DNA from: Candidatus Peregrinibacteria bacterium
GTDB lineage: Bacteria > Patescibacteriota > Gracilibacteria > Peribacterales > Peribacteraceae
Assembly (NCBI GenBank): GCA_030638845.1
Contig: DAOWDW010000106.1
Location: forward strand, 1-7,492
Direction of reading: 5' to 3'
Length of the DNA: 7,492 bases
In this document: positions 1 through 6,805 of the stretch, piece by piece
Layout: the number at the start of each line of letters is the position of its first letter
Position numbering within the stretch: position 1 is the first letter of the stretch
Notes under the pieces: model-generated
Seen by the model: only the letters and a program-made list of their open reading frames with translations
Database searches by the model: none
What the model was told of the DNA's origin: nothing
Translations under genes and position numbers: made by a program

Positions 1-37
1 CTTTTCCTAGGTGCGAGGGTAATATAGGAACGAACCA

Positions 38-56
38 CCATTCGACAAGCTCATGG
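38..56. repeat. REP-like palindromic hairpin with GAGCTTGTCGAA core
   Basis: On the minus strand this reads CCAT-GAGCTTGTCGA-ATGG. The outer CCAT/ATGG arms pair perfectly. Inside them lie two possible G-A mismatched pairs, one G-C pair and a small loop. The core TTCGACAAGCTCA is one I recall as recurring in intergenic repeats of many unrelated bacterial genomes, usually flanked by short arms that vary but stay complementary, as here. Such elements are related to REP sequences, some of which are moved by TnpA-REP (Y1) transposases; none is encoded in this window. A single copy is seen, so calling it a repeat depends on that recollection. Confidence 0.5.
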
Positions 57-57
57 C

Positions 58-84
58 AAGAAAAAAATCAAGCAAACGCGATTT
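58..84 (-). terminator. Weak candidate terminator of the leftward gene group
   Basis: In the minus-strand transcript, AAATCG (84-79) can pair with TGATTT (70-65) around an 8-nt loop, followed by a run of T residues ending in TTCTT (to about 58). The stem is short, mostly A-T and includes one G-T pair, so intrinsic termination would be inefficient. It lies about 170 nt past the stop of the metallopeptidase gene, the last leftward gene seen. It could be chance. Confidence 0.25.
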
Positions 85-217
85 CGTCGTCGTGTTATAC
101 TATCCACTTTCATTAGCTCACAGAAACGAGCTTACGCCTTCGTTGCACTTAGGGCTACTCGTCATCTGTTCGCATTATTATTAAGTTATGATCGACTCCT
201 CCTCCAGGCGCGTTTGC
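72..217. repeat. Spaced 9-bp inverted repeat
   Basis: GCAAACGCG at 72-80 is the exact reverse complement of CGCGTTTGC at 209-217, with 128 bases between. Pairing does not extend beyond the nine bases on either side. It could close a large RNA fold downstream of the metallopeptidase gene or be the ends of a small degenerate element. In a stretch of about 200 bases a 9-bp match of this kind is only mildly unexpected, so chance is a real alternative. Confidence 0.25.
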
Positions 218-256
218 AACTTATCCAAAAATGCATAACTATTCTGCACTTTACAC

Positions 257-970
257 TTATAGAGTAGGTAGTCTATACGTCTGCAAAGCTTTCTTAGCTC
301 TTTTGTATGTAGGCATTCCAATTTCAACTAGATTCCAGAATGCAGGGGAGTGGTTACAGCGTTTTCTGTGTGCCAGTTCGTGAATAATTACGTATTTAAG
401 TGAAGATGGTGGTACAAATAGAAGTGCTGAATTTAACATAATTACACCTTTTGGGCTACAGCTACCCCATTGAGAGCTGGCAAAGCTTAGTCTTACTTTA
501 TTGTATTTAACTTTTAGCGTGTTATTGTTTATATTCTCCACAAGTTGCTCAATTCTTGGTTTTTCTGCTTCTGAGAGAGTTTTCCAAAGGAATCTGTGTA
601 GTGATTGCTTTTTGGTTCTTGGTCCAATATATATTCTAAATCCAAAATCTGTTCTTTCGGATTCGGTTTTATATCCTGGGTAAAGAGTGAATGTATATCG
701 TTTTCCAGATGCTACATTTATTGTGCATTTTTCCGCTCCATTAAGCAGAGAAGCAAAAGGGTCGATCACAATTTTTGTTCTTCTTTCTTCAAGAAGATGT
801 TGGGTCATACTTCTGTATAACCATTCAATATGTTTTCTTTCCTCTATCGAATTTAAGCCTTTCGCGAGTCGAATTATTATGGTTCCATCTTTATAAACTG
901 CACGAGAATGCTTGTTTTTGGTTCTTTCAATGCGTTTTCTAAACTTTTGAGTAACTTTTTTTGGCATCAT
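257..970 (-). CDS. YgjP/DUF45-type zinc metallopeptidase
   Basis: This is a 237-residue cytoplasmic protein of the YgjP-like metallopeptidase family (DUF45, SprT/WLM-like gluzincin fold). The zinc site is HELAH at residues 197-201, with His197 and His201 as ligands, Glu198 as catalytic base and His207 in the following NHS as the probable third ligand. The family's SxWGSC motif is at 165-171 (SSQWGSC). The N-terminal half (about 19-130) has the basic, beta-rich character of the family, and the C-terminus stops about 30 residues after the last ligand, as expected. There is no signal peptide or membrane segment. The start is one of two adjacent ATGs; a weak AGG lies 5 nt upstream of the first. 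It follows the secreted-protein gene by 45 nt. Physiological substrates of this family are poorly known; protein quality control or DNA-protein crosslink processing are only suggestions from SprT-like relatives. Confidence 0.88.
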   Translation of the reverse strand: MMPKKVTQKFRKRIERTKNKHSRAVYKDGTIIIRLAKGLNSIEERKHIEWLYRSMTQHLLEERRTKIVIDPFASLLNGAEKCTINVASGKRYTFTLYPGYKTESERTDFGFRIYIGPRTKKQSLHRFLWKTLSEAEKPRIEQLVENINNNTLKVKYNKVRLSFASSQWGSCSPKGVIMLNSALLFVPPSSLKYVIIHELAHRKRCNHSPAFWNLVEIGMPTYKRAKKALQTYRLPTL

Positions 971-1015
971 ATGTGCCTATTTTACTCTTGTCCTCAAGTA
1001 AGTGAGAGTATTTTC
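971..1015 (-). other. 45-nt spacer with small hairpin before the metallopeptidase gene
   Basis: The spacer contains TACTCT (983-988) and AGAGTA (1005-1010), which can pair, and a competing inner stem CTTG/CAAG (987-990/995-998) with a 4-nt loop. The two stems share bases, so only one can form at a time. No T-run follows on the minus strand, so it is not a normal terminator. No good promoter is visible, which suits read-through transcription from the gene before. Confidence 0.3.
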
Positions 1016-1828
1016 TTAGAAGAGTTCTAAGCCGTCTTCCATTTGCTGTATACAGGCAGTACTAGCCTTTTTAGTTGTAATCCAAGTACTTACTAAAGAT
1101 TTAAGTTCCTCTTCTTGTGGTATTGCCTCAAATAGAGGTTCTGTAGATGTGAAACAGGAAATAACCTCATTAAGTGCATTTATATTTTCCTCTGAAAGCT
1201 CTTGTTCTAATTCTGTGTTTAGACGTACTAAAATGTGGGAAGTCCATGTTGAGTTTCTTTCTGCGTAAGATTTTATTAGTGCTTTTCGAACAGGAAGTCT
1301 GTACAGGCTATGTAAATTTTGTTTTGCTTCTAAAAGATCTTCTTCGGTTTTATAGACATCTGTATCTATTCCATTTTCTATTGCAGATATTGCATCAACC
1401 AAATCACTAATCAGTTTTTCTAAATTAGTTTTAGATTCTTCTGAAATTCCAACAACAATTTTTGAATATTCTAAATGTTTTTCCCAGTATTCTTTTTCAT
1501 CAACTATATTATTTCTAAAGCATCTAACTTTTGTAGAAAAGAGTGTAAGTTTATTAGATTTTCTTAGATCTTTTTTACATTTAATAGCATTCTCTTTTTG
1601 TTTGTTCCAGTAATTTTGAGCGAATGAGAATAAACTTTCTGTTTCTTTCCAAGTTTTCATCATGGCAAGTCTAAAGTCTTTTGATTTTTCTATTCTTTCT
1701 TGCCATTTTGTTTCTTCTAATTTAGGTGTTGCAGATTCTGTACTTGTTTCGTTATTTCCATTTTCTTCACCTTGGGCAAGTGTGGGAAGAAATATTAGAA
1801 GAGCTATTATGATGTATTTTCTTATCAT
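1016..1828 (-). CDS. Secreted or periplasmic helical protein with four cysteines, unknown function
   Basis: I do not recognise this 270-residue protein. It begins with a classic Sec signal peptide: basic MIRK, a hydrophobic core at about 5-16 and a probable signal peptidase I site after AQG at residue 20. There is no lipobox cysteine, so the product is likely released outside the membrane. A polar Asn/Thr/Ser/Glu linker follows (about 21-40). The rest is rich in Lys, Glu, Leu and Ile with heptad-like spacing, suggesting a helical bundle or coiled coils. The mature part has four cysteines (84, 103, 225, 259); two disulfides, perhaps 84-103 and 225-259, are possible. No enzymatic motif is visible. 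The ATG at 1828 is chosen because it places the signal peptide correctly, although no Shine-Dalgarno precedes it. It lies 85 nt after the GH15 gene and 45 nt before the peptidase gene. Any role in the glucan pathway is speculative. Confidence 0.75.
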   Translation of the reverse strand: MIRKYIIIALLIFLPTLAQGEENGNNETSTESATPKLEETKWQERIEKSKDFRLAMMKTWKETESLFSFAQNYWNKQKENAIKCKKDLRKSNKLTLFSTKVRCFRNNIVDEKEYWEKHLEYSKIVVGISEESKTNLEKLISDLVDAISAIENGIDTDVYKTEEDLLEAKQNLHSLYRLPVRKALIKSYAERNSTWTSHILVRLNTELEQELSEENINALNEVISCFTSTEPLFEAIPQEEELKSLVSTWITTKKASTACIQQMEDGLELF

Positions 1829-1913
1829 GATAATGCTTTGGCAGGTAGATTATTAGGAAAGTAGGCTAGTAGGCAGGTAGGTTGGTAGAATTAATATATT
1901 ACATTTTTATTTT
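1829..1913 (-). repeat. CUACC/CCUAC-rich leader before the secreted-protein gene
   Basis: On the plus strand GGCAGGTAG occurs twice (1840-1848 and 1872-1880), with further GTAGG, CTAGTAGG and TTGGTAG units between 1861 and 1888. The mRNA therefore has a G-poor run of CUACC and CCUACU units just upstream of the ATG. There is no Shine-Dalgarno and no clear stem. It might be a binding site for a protein or small RNA, or a simple degenerate repeat; the sequence alone does not decide. A weak -10-like TAATAT sits near 1895-1900, without a -35 box. Confidence 0.4.
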
Positions 1914-3977
1914 CTATTCTTCATTCTTCATTTTTATAAGTTCTTTTTCTTTCTCAACAAAATCTATTACTGTTTCTACAAATGTAGCATGACTCCAAGT
2001 AAGTGGAGCTACAGATAAATGTTGACCAGTAAATGGATTTAGTTGCTCTGGAAGTACTCCAGATGGAGTTGCTTTACTTGCAGTCCACTGGAGAATATCT
2101 CTTGCAGGTTTTAAATCTTCTATTCTTTCAGCTTGATCTATATACCATCCTGCTTGCCATAAAGTTGTAATTATCCAAGGATTTCCTGGTACATCTGGTG
2201 TCGGGGTTGCTACTGAGTGATAATAATCTTCTGTATATCTAGCCATGCCTCCTACTTCTGTTCGTACAGTTAAAGTATTTATCATTTGTTGCATTGTAGA
2301 TACCATTCGTGGATCTTTAGATGACAAGATTCCCAATTTCCAAAGAACAGAAATACTTGCATCTATGGTGTCATCTTTTTCAATCGTTTTTCCATTTTCT
2401 CTTTTAATCTTTTTTAAGAAGCGTCCTTTTTCTTCGTCAAACAAATGAAAAAGAAGTGCTTGTTTCATTTTATCTGCAGTTTCTTGATAGCGTTCTTCGT
2501 GTGTAAAGTGCCCGAGAGCATGGCACATTTGTGCAGAAGCTTGCAACCCAGCAATTGTACAAGCAGTTGTATATGTAAATATTCCTTTATGTTCTTCCCA
2601 TGGGTCATAACTGGCTAGTGGTAAGCCAGTTTCTTTTTCTGTATATTCGCAAAGAAATTCCGCTGCTTTCTTTGTGAAATTTTCGTACATATGTTGAATA
2701 AATTCAAAGTCATTAACACGTTCGAAGTGTTGCCACATTGCATGAAGTACTAATGCAGTTTCATCTTCTTGAATTGGAAGTTGTGCTTTGCCATCACGAA
2801 ACCAAGGGTGCCAAGAAGAACCAAAAGATCCATCTGGATTAAATTTGTGCATCATGTATCCATCTTTACTTTGTATATCTACACAAAATTCAAAGAAGCG
2901 TCTTGTTACTTCCATGTATCCTGCTTTGTCTAATGCTAAAGAAACAAATGCTCCGTCTCGTGGCCATACATATGTGTATGTATCTTTATTAAATGCCATT
3001 ATATCTGCATCTGCAGCTGCAATTATTCCTCCATTATTATCTGCATGCATTCGTATAAGTAGCAAACTTCGTTTGTACAAATCTAGTATATTTTGCTCAA
3101 GAGAACCGAGTGTTCTATGAGTTTTATTTACCCAGCTTTTCCAATAGTTGTGGCAGTTTCGTTGAGCACTTTCTGGAGTTTCTTCCATTATATATTTATG
3201 TAGATCTACAACTTCTTCTATGCTTTTGCCGAGGCACATCCACATAGTTACTTTAGATTCTTTGTCTGGGCATATTTTGCAATGTATCCCAACTGTAGAA
3301 TCTACAGATCCTTGTTCTATGGTTGTCATAGAAAGTTCGCCATCTTCTGCGTCTCGCCATGTTCCTTCTTTACCTTGGTATTCAGATTTACCAATGCTAT
3401 ACGAGTTAATTCCACATGCTTTAACTCCTTTTCTACTTTTTAAAACAGAGTGGCATGCATCTTTATATTCGCTTATTGGTTTATCGTTTACTGGACTAGA
3501 TGTTTCTCCTCCAACTAAGAAATATCGTTTTTGACGGTAATGAATCACTGAATTTGTATATGGCTCGTAGAATGCAGTATCTTTTTGTTTATCTCCGTAT
3601 ATATGTAAATCATGATGAAAAAAGAAGCGTACCTCTTTTTCTTCTCCGTCTATACTTACAACATTAAATTGCCTTACAAGAATATTTTTTACAGGATGAA
3701 CAAAATCTTCAGAAGTAATCATTAATCCTAATTTTTCATTTCTTAGTAACGAATGACCTACAAGTGTTTCTGGTCTATAGTTGGGAGTTATATTCCAGTC
3801 TGAGTCTGAAAACCATGAAAATCCTTTTCCTTTTACCCATACTCCAGTTTTATGTACATCTCCATAATCGGTATGATCTTCCATCCCAACATATGGAAAG
3901 TACAAGTCTCTCATTTGGAGATTTTCATCAAATGTTGCAAGTGTGGAGCCGTTTCCTATAATTATTGAGCGAGGCAT
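1914..3977 (-). CDS. GH15 family glucoamylase-type glycoside hydrolase
   Basis: This 687-residue protein has the prokaryotic GH15 layout. An N-terminal beta-sandwich domain (about 1-270) opens with the usual IGNGSTLATFDENLQMRDLY, and an (alpha/alpha)6 barrel follows (about 290-675). Barrel landmarks are VWPRDGAFV (337-345), which lines the sugar subsite, PWEEHKG (459-465) holding the probable general acid (Glu461 or Glu462), and VLPEQ (641-645) with Glu644 as the probable general base, followed by PLTWSHA (658-664). These enzymes invert and release glucose from non-reducing ends of alpha-1,4 or alpha-1,6 glucans; some relatives are trehalases or dextran glucosidases. There is no signal peptide, so it should act inside the cell, fitting turnover of stored glucan next to the GH57 and GT4 genes. 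Length is normal for the family. The ATG matches the conserved N-terminus, but what precedes it is a pyrimidine tract, not a ribosome site. Substrate is inferred from context. Confidence 0.93.
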   Translation of the reverse strand: MPRSIIIGNGSTLATFDENLQMRDLYFPYVGMEDHTDYGDVHKTGVWVKGKGFSWFSDSDWNITPNYRPETLVGHSLLRNEKLGLMITSEDFVHPVKNILVRQFNVVSIDGEEKEVRFFFHHDLHIYGDKQKDTAFYEPYTNSVIHYRQKRYFLVGGETSSPVNDKPISEYKDACHSVLKSRKGVKACGINSYSIGKSEYQGKEGTWRDAEDGELSMTTIEQGSVDSTVGIHCKICPDKESKVTMWMCLGKSIEEVVDLHKYIMEETPESAQRNCHNYWKSWVNKTHRTLGSLEQNILDLYKRSLLLIRMHADNNGGIIAAADADIMAFNKDTYTYVWPRDGAFVSLALDKAGYMEVTRRFFEFCVDIQSKDGYMMHKFNPDGSFGSSWHPWFRDGKAQLPIQEDETALVLHAMWQHFERVNDFEFIQHMYENFTKKAAEFLCEYTEKETGLPLASYDPWEEHKGIFTYTTACTIAGLQASAQMCHALGHFTHEERYQETADKMKQALLFHLFDEEKGRFLKKIKRENGKTIEKDDTIDASISVLWKLGILSSKDPRMVSTMQQMINTLTVRTEVGGMARYTEDYYHSVATPTPDVPGNPWIITTLWQAGWYIDQAERIEDLKPARDILQWTASKATPSGVLPEQLNPFTGQHLSVAPLTWSHATFVETVIDFVEKEKELIKMKNEE

Positions 3978-4029
3978 TATTTAAATGAAAGAAATAAAGA
4001 AAATAAAAGAAATGAAGGAAATAAAAAGG
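3978..4029 (-). other. Polypyrimidine leader between the GH57 and GH15 genes
   Basis: On the plus strand this 52-nt gap is almost only A and G with scattered T, in repeated units such as GAAATAAAG, AAATGAAGG and AAATAAAAAGG. The mRNA thus carries a U/C tract with few purines right up to the GH15 start codon and no Shine-Dalgarno. Unstructured pyrimidine-rich leaders can bind ribosomal protein S1 and help initiation, which is one possible role. No promoter or terminator hairpin is seen. Confidence 0.4.
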
Positions 4030-5430
4030 TTAAGAATTGGAGACAGAGGAATGAGTATTTAGGCGTAATTTTATATCATGTATTGCATGTGAGAATCGTC
4101 TGTATGCTTCATATGGTGAATCATATGGACTGAAGTATTTGTGGACATCACCGTCACTCCAGTATTTTGTACACATGTAATAAAAATGATCTGATGTTTG
4201 GAGGCGACGCCATGTTTTAATAAGCTCTGGGTCATTACTTGCTTTTACAGCATGCTCTAATTCATAGATTGCATTTAGTGCTGCTTTTTGAATTTCATTC
4301 CCACTCCATGCAGATAAGTCTCTTTCTGTATCTGCCCAAGATACTGGAGTGTGTGCATTAAATTCTTTTTCCACTTCAAATTTTCCTAGAGGAGTATTTG
4401 TATCTTTTGGTCGTTTCCAAAGTGAAGATAGTGCAGAAATCATTGAAGTAGCTTCTTTTGTAGCTTTATCTTCTTGCTCTCTTGTATTTGTTCCAATTCT
4501 ATTTTCCCATTCATCAATTATTTCAGATGGTGTGAGAGTTTTAATTCCTCGTTTTTCCCATACAATTGGTAGTTGCTCTAGGAAGCTAAATATTCCTGTG
4601 TCTGCCCATTGATGTTCTCCAAATGTTTCGTAGTCCATAAACAGATTAATGTTATGTCCATGATTTTCTAGTAGCCAATCTGTAAATGTTTCTGCAGTTA
4701 ATGGAAAACCTATCCAGGATTTATCTGAAAAACGGAATGCTACATCATCTGAAAGACGATAATTTTTAAGTAGAACATAAATATTTTTATCTGGGACACT
4801 ATCTGGGAATTGCTTATTTATTACGTTCCAGTAATTTTCATCTGGAAGATAAAAGTTTGGTGGAATGTAAGGATCATTTGGGCTTCTCCCTTGTAAAATA
4901 TGATCTGCTCCCTCTGCTAGAATTCCTCTAAATCCCATTAAACGTGCAATGTGAGCAATTTCATTTGTAAATATTAGTTCTGTATTTCTAAATATTCGTG
5001 GATACTGACCAAATAATTCATTTATTTTATTTGCCTGCATAGAAACCTGTTCACAAAATTCGGGGAGTGAATGAAGTGCACTTAATGAGTGGTAGTAAGT
5101 TTCTGCCATAAATTCAACTTGCCCTGTATCCGCAAGTGCTCTAAATGAATCTAATACATCTTTTCCATATTCTTCACATTGGTCTAAAAATACTCCAGAT
5201 ATCGAATATGAAATTCTAAATTCTGGATGATTTTTAAGCATTTTTAACATTAGAGCGTTTGCTGGTAAATAGCATTTTTCTGCTACTTTGCGGAATATGT
5301 CGTGATTTTTTTGGTGATCGAAGTAATCTTCGTGTCTGCTGTGTCCTATTTCTGTATAACGAATATCGCGCAAGCGGTATGGTTGATGGACTTGGAAGTA
5401 AAAGCAGATATTTGGATTTTTATTGTTCAT
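4030..5430 (-). CDS. GH57 family alpha-amylase-type glycoside hydrolase
   Basis: This 466-residue protein carries the conserved regions of GH57 retaining enzymes. Region 1 is QVHQPYR (13-19). Region 2 is around VEFMAETYYHSLSAL (105-119). Region 3 is FRNTELIFTN (147-156), with Glu151 as the probable nucleophile. Region 4 is FMDYETFGEHQW (264-275), with Asp266 as the probable acid/base. The C-terminal helical part contains LQTSDHFYYM (410-419), usual in this subgroup. It lacks a signal peptide, so it should be cytoplasmic. It best fits the alpha-amylase-like GH57 subgroup (as in the M. jannaschii enzyme) that acts on alpha-1,4-glucans; it is shorter than 4-alpha-glucanotransferases and not obviously a branching enzyme, though activity cannot be settled from sequence. 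It begins 26 nt after the GT4 stop and is probably co-transcribed. The ATG gives the normal family N-terminus; no Shine-Dalgarno precedes it. Confidence 0.92.
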   Translation of the reverse strand: MNNKNPNICFYFQVHQPYRLRDIRYTEIGHSRHEDYFDHQKNHDIFRKVAEKCYLPANALMLKMLKNHPEFRISYSISGVFLDQCEEYGKDVLDSFRALADTGQVEFMAETYYHSLSALHSLPEFCEQVSMQANKINELFGQYPRIFRNTELIFTNEIAHIARLMGFRGILAEGADHILQGRSPNDPYIPPNFYLPDENYWNVINKQFPDSVPDKNIYVLLKNYRLSDDVAFRFSDKSWIGFPLTAETFTDWLLENHGHNINLFMDYETFGEHQWADTGIFSFLEQLPIVWEKRGIKTLTPSEIIDEWENRIGTNTREQEDKATKEATSMISALSSLWKRPKDTNTPLGKFEVEKEFNAHTPVSWADTERDLSAWSGNEIQKAALNAIYELEHAVKASNDPELIKTWRRLQTSDHFYYMCTKYWSDGDVHKYFSPYDSPYEAYRRFSHAIHDIKLRLNTHSSVSNS

Positions 5431-5456
5431 AGTTTTTGTATTGGAATTTATGTTGA

Positions 5457-6677
5457 TTAACAGCGATCTAATATTTTGTGGTAAAGAGATCTAACTTGTT
5501 TGGCTTGGTTTTCCCAAGTTAGAGTTTTAAGGATATGTGATGCTTCGGATCTAAGTTGAGATCCTAGGACATTTTCTCGAAGTATAGTTAATACACAGTC
5601 AGCCATTTTTGCTGTATCCCAGAAATCAACTTTCAATGCGTGATTCATTACCTCTCCTACACCAGATTGATTTGAAAGTACTACAGGTGTTCCTTCTGCA
5701 ACTGCTTCCAGTGCGACAAGACCAAAAGGTTCTGAAAGAGAAGGCATAACAAAACATTCAGCTTGAGCAAATAGCTTTTGCGCTTCTGTATTACTAACTT
5801 TCCCAGCAAAAATTACATTGTCTTGCAACCCAAGAGCATGTGTTTTGTGTATTAATTCTCCAAGCATATGTCCGTCTCCAGCCATTACAAAATGAACATC
5901 TGGGCGATATTTATGTACCTGCGCAGCCATATCTAAAAATTGATTTGGTCCCTTTTGCACTGTAAGTCTCCCAAGGAAAAGAATCATTGGACCACGTTTT
6001 TGTCTGTACTCTGTCCTTAAGGCGCCTCCTAACTCTGCCGTAGTTTTATTATTTCCGTTATGTACAACAGTTATTTTATTTGGATTAATTCCATAGTGCC
6101 CAGTAAGTATTTCCTTTGTGTAGTTACTAACTGCAATAATATTATCTGCATGTAAAAATCCACGTTTTTCTTTTTCATAAATCCAAGGATTTGGATGGAA
6201 ATGCGTTCTGTCTAATTCAGTTGCATGAATATGTGCGACTAGTGGTTTTTTATGATGAGCAGATGCACGTATTCCTGCTTCGTATGTCATCCAGTCATGG
6301 CAGTGAATAACATCTGCTTCAACATTTTTTGTTAAATCTATACTCATTGCAGTGTAGTTTTCTATTTCTTGCGCTAAATCTTCACCATATATTTGGTTTT
6401 CTTCATGCGATTCTATTGCTCGAATTCTGTGTGCATATTCTTCTACAGAATCGTAAGGTTTTAGGTTACTTGTTACAATAATACGTTCTAATTCTTCGGG
6501 GGTTGGTGCAATAATATCTAGTTCTTGTGCAGCTTGTGGATTTGGATGTGGCAAAACAAGAGATATATCAATACCATTTCTAAGTAGTCCTCTTACCAAG
6601 CCTTGACATGCAACACCTAGCCCACCTAAGTGAATTGGTGGGTATTCCCAGCCGAACATAAGAGAACGTAGCGACAT
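5457..6677 (-). CDS. GT4 family glycogen synthase-like glycosyltransferase
   Basis: The enzyme probably transfers glucose from ADP- or UDP-glucose to an alpha-1,4-glucan. With the ATG start it has 406 residues in the two-domain GT-B fold. The N-terminal domain starts at MFGWEYPP with GGLG at 18-21, CHDW at 126-129 and HIHATE at 149-154. The C-terminal domain has FLGRLTVQKG (234-243, with Arg237 and Lys242 for phosphate binding) and EPFGLVALE (316-324), the E-x7-E motif of retaining GT4 enzymes. The frame extends ten codons upstream to a TTG at 6707. I prefer the ATG at 6677 because the -10 box at 6716-6721 would put transcription start near 6708, leaving almost no leader for the TTG. Neither start has a Shine-Dalgarno. 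It is the first gene of the leftward group, 26 nt before the GH57 gene, and this linkage supports glycogen synthase over other GT4 roles such as sucrose or cell-envelope synthesis. Confidence 0.88.
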   Translation of the reverse strand: MSLRSLMFGWEYPPIHLGGLGVACQGLVRGLLRNGIDISLVLPHPNPQAAQELDIIAPTPEELERIIVTSNLKPYDSVEEYAHRIRAIESHEENQIYGEDLAQEIENYTAMSIDLTKNVEADVIHCHDWMTYEAGIRASAHHKKPLVAHIHATELDRTHFHPNPWIYEKEKRGFLHADNIIAVSNYTKEILTGHYGINPNKITVVHNGNNKTTAELGGALRTEYRQKRGPMILFLGRLTVQKGPNQFLDMAAQVHKYRPDVHFVMAGDGHMLGELIHKTHALGLQDNVIFAGKVSNTEAQKLFAQAECFVMPSLSEPFGLVALEAVAEGTPVVLSNQSGVGEVMNHALKVDFWDTAKMADCVLTILRENVLGSQLRSEASHILKTLTWENQAKQVRSLYHKILDRC

Positions 6678-6715
6678 TTTTTTGTATTTATTTATATTTT
6701 GCGTCAAATCAAGTA

Positions 6716-6724
6716 ATTATAGCA
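6716..6724 (-). promoter_or_regulatory. Extended -10 promoter for the leftward glucan gene group
   Basis: Reading the minus strand, TGC TATAAT (6724 to 6716) is a perfect extended -10 box (TGn plus TATAAT). No good -35 is found 16-18 bp upstream, which extended -10 promoters can tolerate. Transcription would start near 6708-6709, giving a leader of about 30 nt before the ATG at 6677. It should drive the GT4 gene and, without terminators in the gaps, the genes after it. Confidence 0.6.
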
Positions 6725-6732
6725 GAAATTTT

Positions 6733-6767
6733 GGTTTTAAGGAAGGGTTAATATGGGCATTTAAACC
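6733..6767. promoter_or_regulatory. Imperfect inverted repeat between the divergent promoters
   Basis: GGTTTTAA (6733-6740) and TTTAAACC (6760-6767) pair at seven of eight positions with 19 bases between. The element sits in the -35 zone of the leftward promoter and just upstream of the rightward one, so it could be an operator. AT-rich DNA produces such repeats often. Confidence 0.25.
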
Positions 6768-6776
6768 AGTGTTGGC

Positions 6777-6805
6777 TTGATGCAAGAGAATTTATTTGAT
6801 ATTAT
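6777..6805 (+). promoter_or_regulatory. Candidate promoter for the toxin-antitoxin genes
   Basis: A -35-like TTGATG (6777-6782, four of six) is separated by 17 bp from a -10-like TATTAT (6800-6805, five of six). Transcription would begin near 6812, about 15 nt before the toxin ATG. A perfect TATAAT at 6810-6815 is an alternative -10 but has no -35 and would leave a nearly leaderless message. Confidence 0.5.

Larger units (their letters stand above)
1..256. other. Intergenic region without a supportable gene
   Basis: No reading frame here has both a plausible start and protein-like content. It holds a REP-like hairpin (38-56), a weak candidate terminator for the leftward genes (58-84), a 9-bp inverted repeat with widely spaced arms (72-80 and 209-217) and short hairpins, for example AGCTC/GAGCT at 115-119/128-132. 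By eye it is richer in GC than the flanking genes. A plus-strand frame is open from 28 to about 268 but has no ATG and does not resemble a known family, so it is not called. A short minus-strand frame is open to the left edge and could be the start of something outside the window, but its residues are those the REP-like repeat itself encodes. Confidence 0.5.

Noticed and set aside
60..250. Possible tRNA or other standard RNA gene in the GC-richer left region
   Set aside because: No cloverleaf, T-loop consensus or CCA end could be found on either strand.
28..268. Plus-strand frame open for about 80 codons, rich in Arg and Leu
   Set aside because: It has no ATG, runs through the REP-like hairpin and into the 3' end of the metallopeptidase gene, and its translation resembles no family I know. 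A frame this long is plausible by chance in the less AT-rich stretch.
181..327. Minus-strand frame of about 48 codons running past the metallopeptidase stop, suggesting a frameshifted C-terminus
   Set aside because: The metallopeptidase ends where family members normally end, about 30 residues after the last zinc ligand, and the alternative frame has no start of its own. No frameshift is needed.
2788..3120. 110-codon plus-strand frame opposite the GH15 gene
   Set aside because: It is antisense to a strongly conserved catalytic domain and its content mirrors the GH15 codons; other plus-strand frames over 257-6707 were rejected for the same reason.
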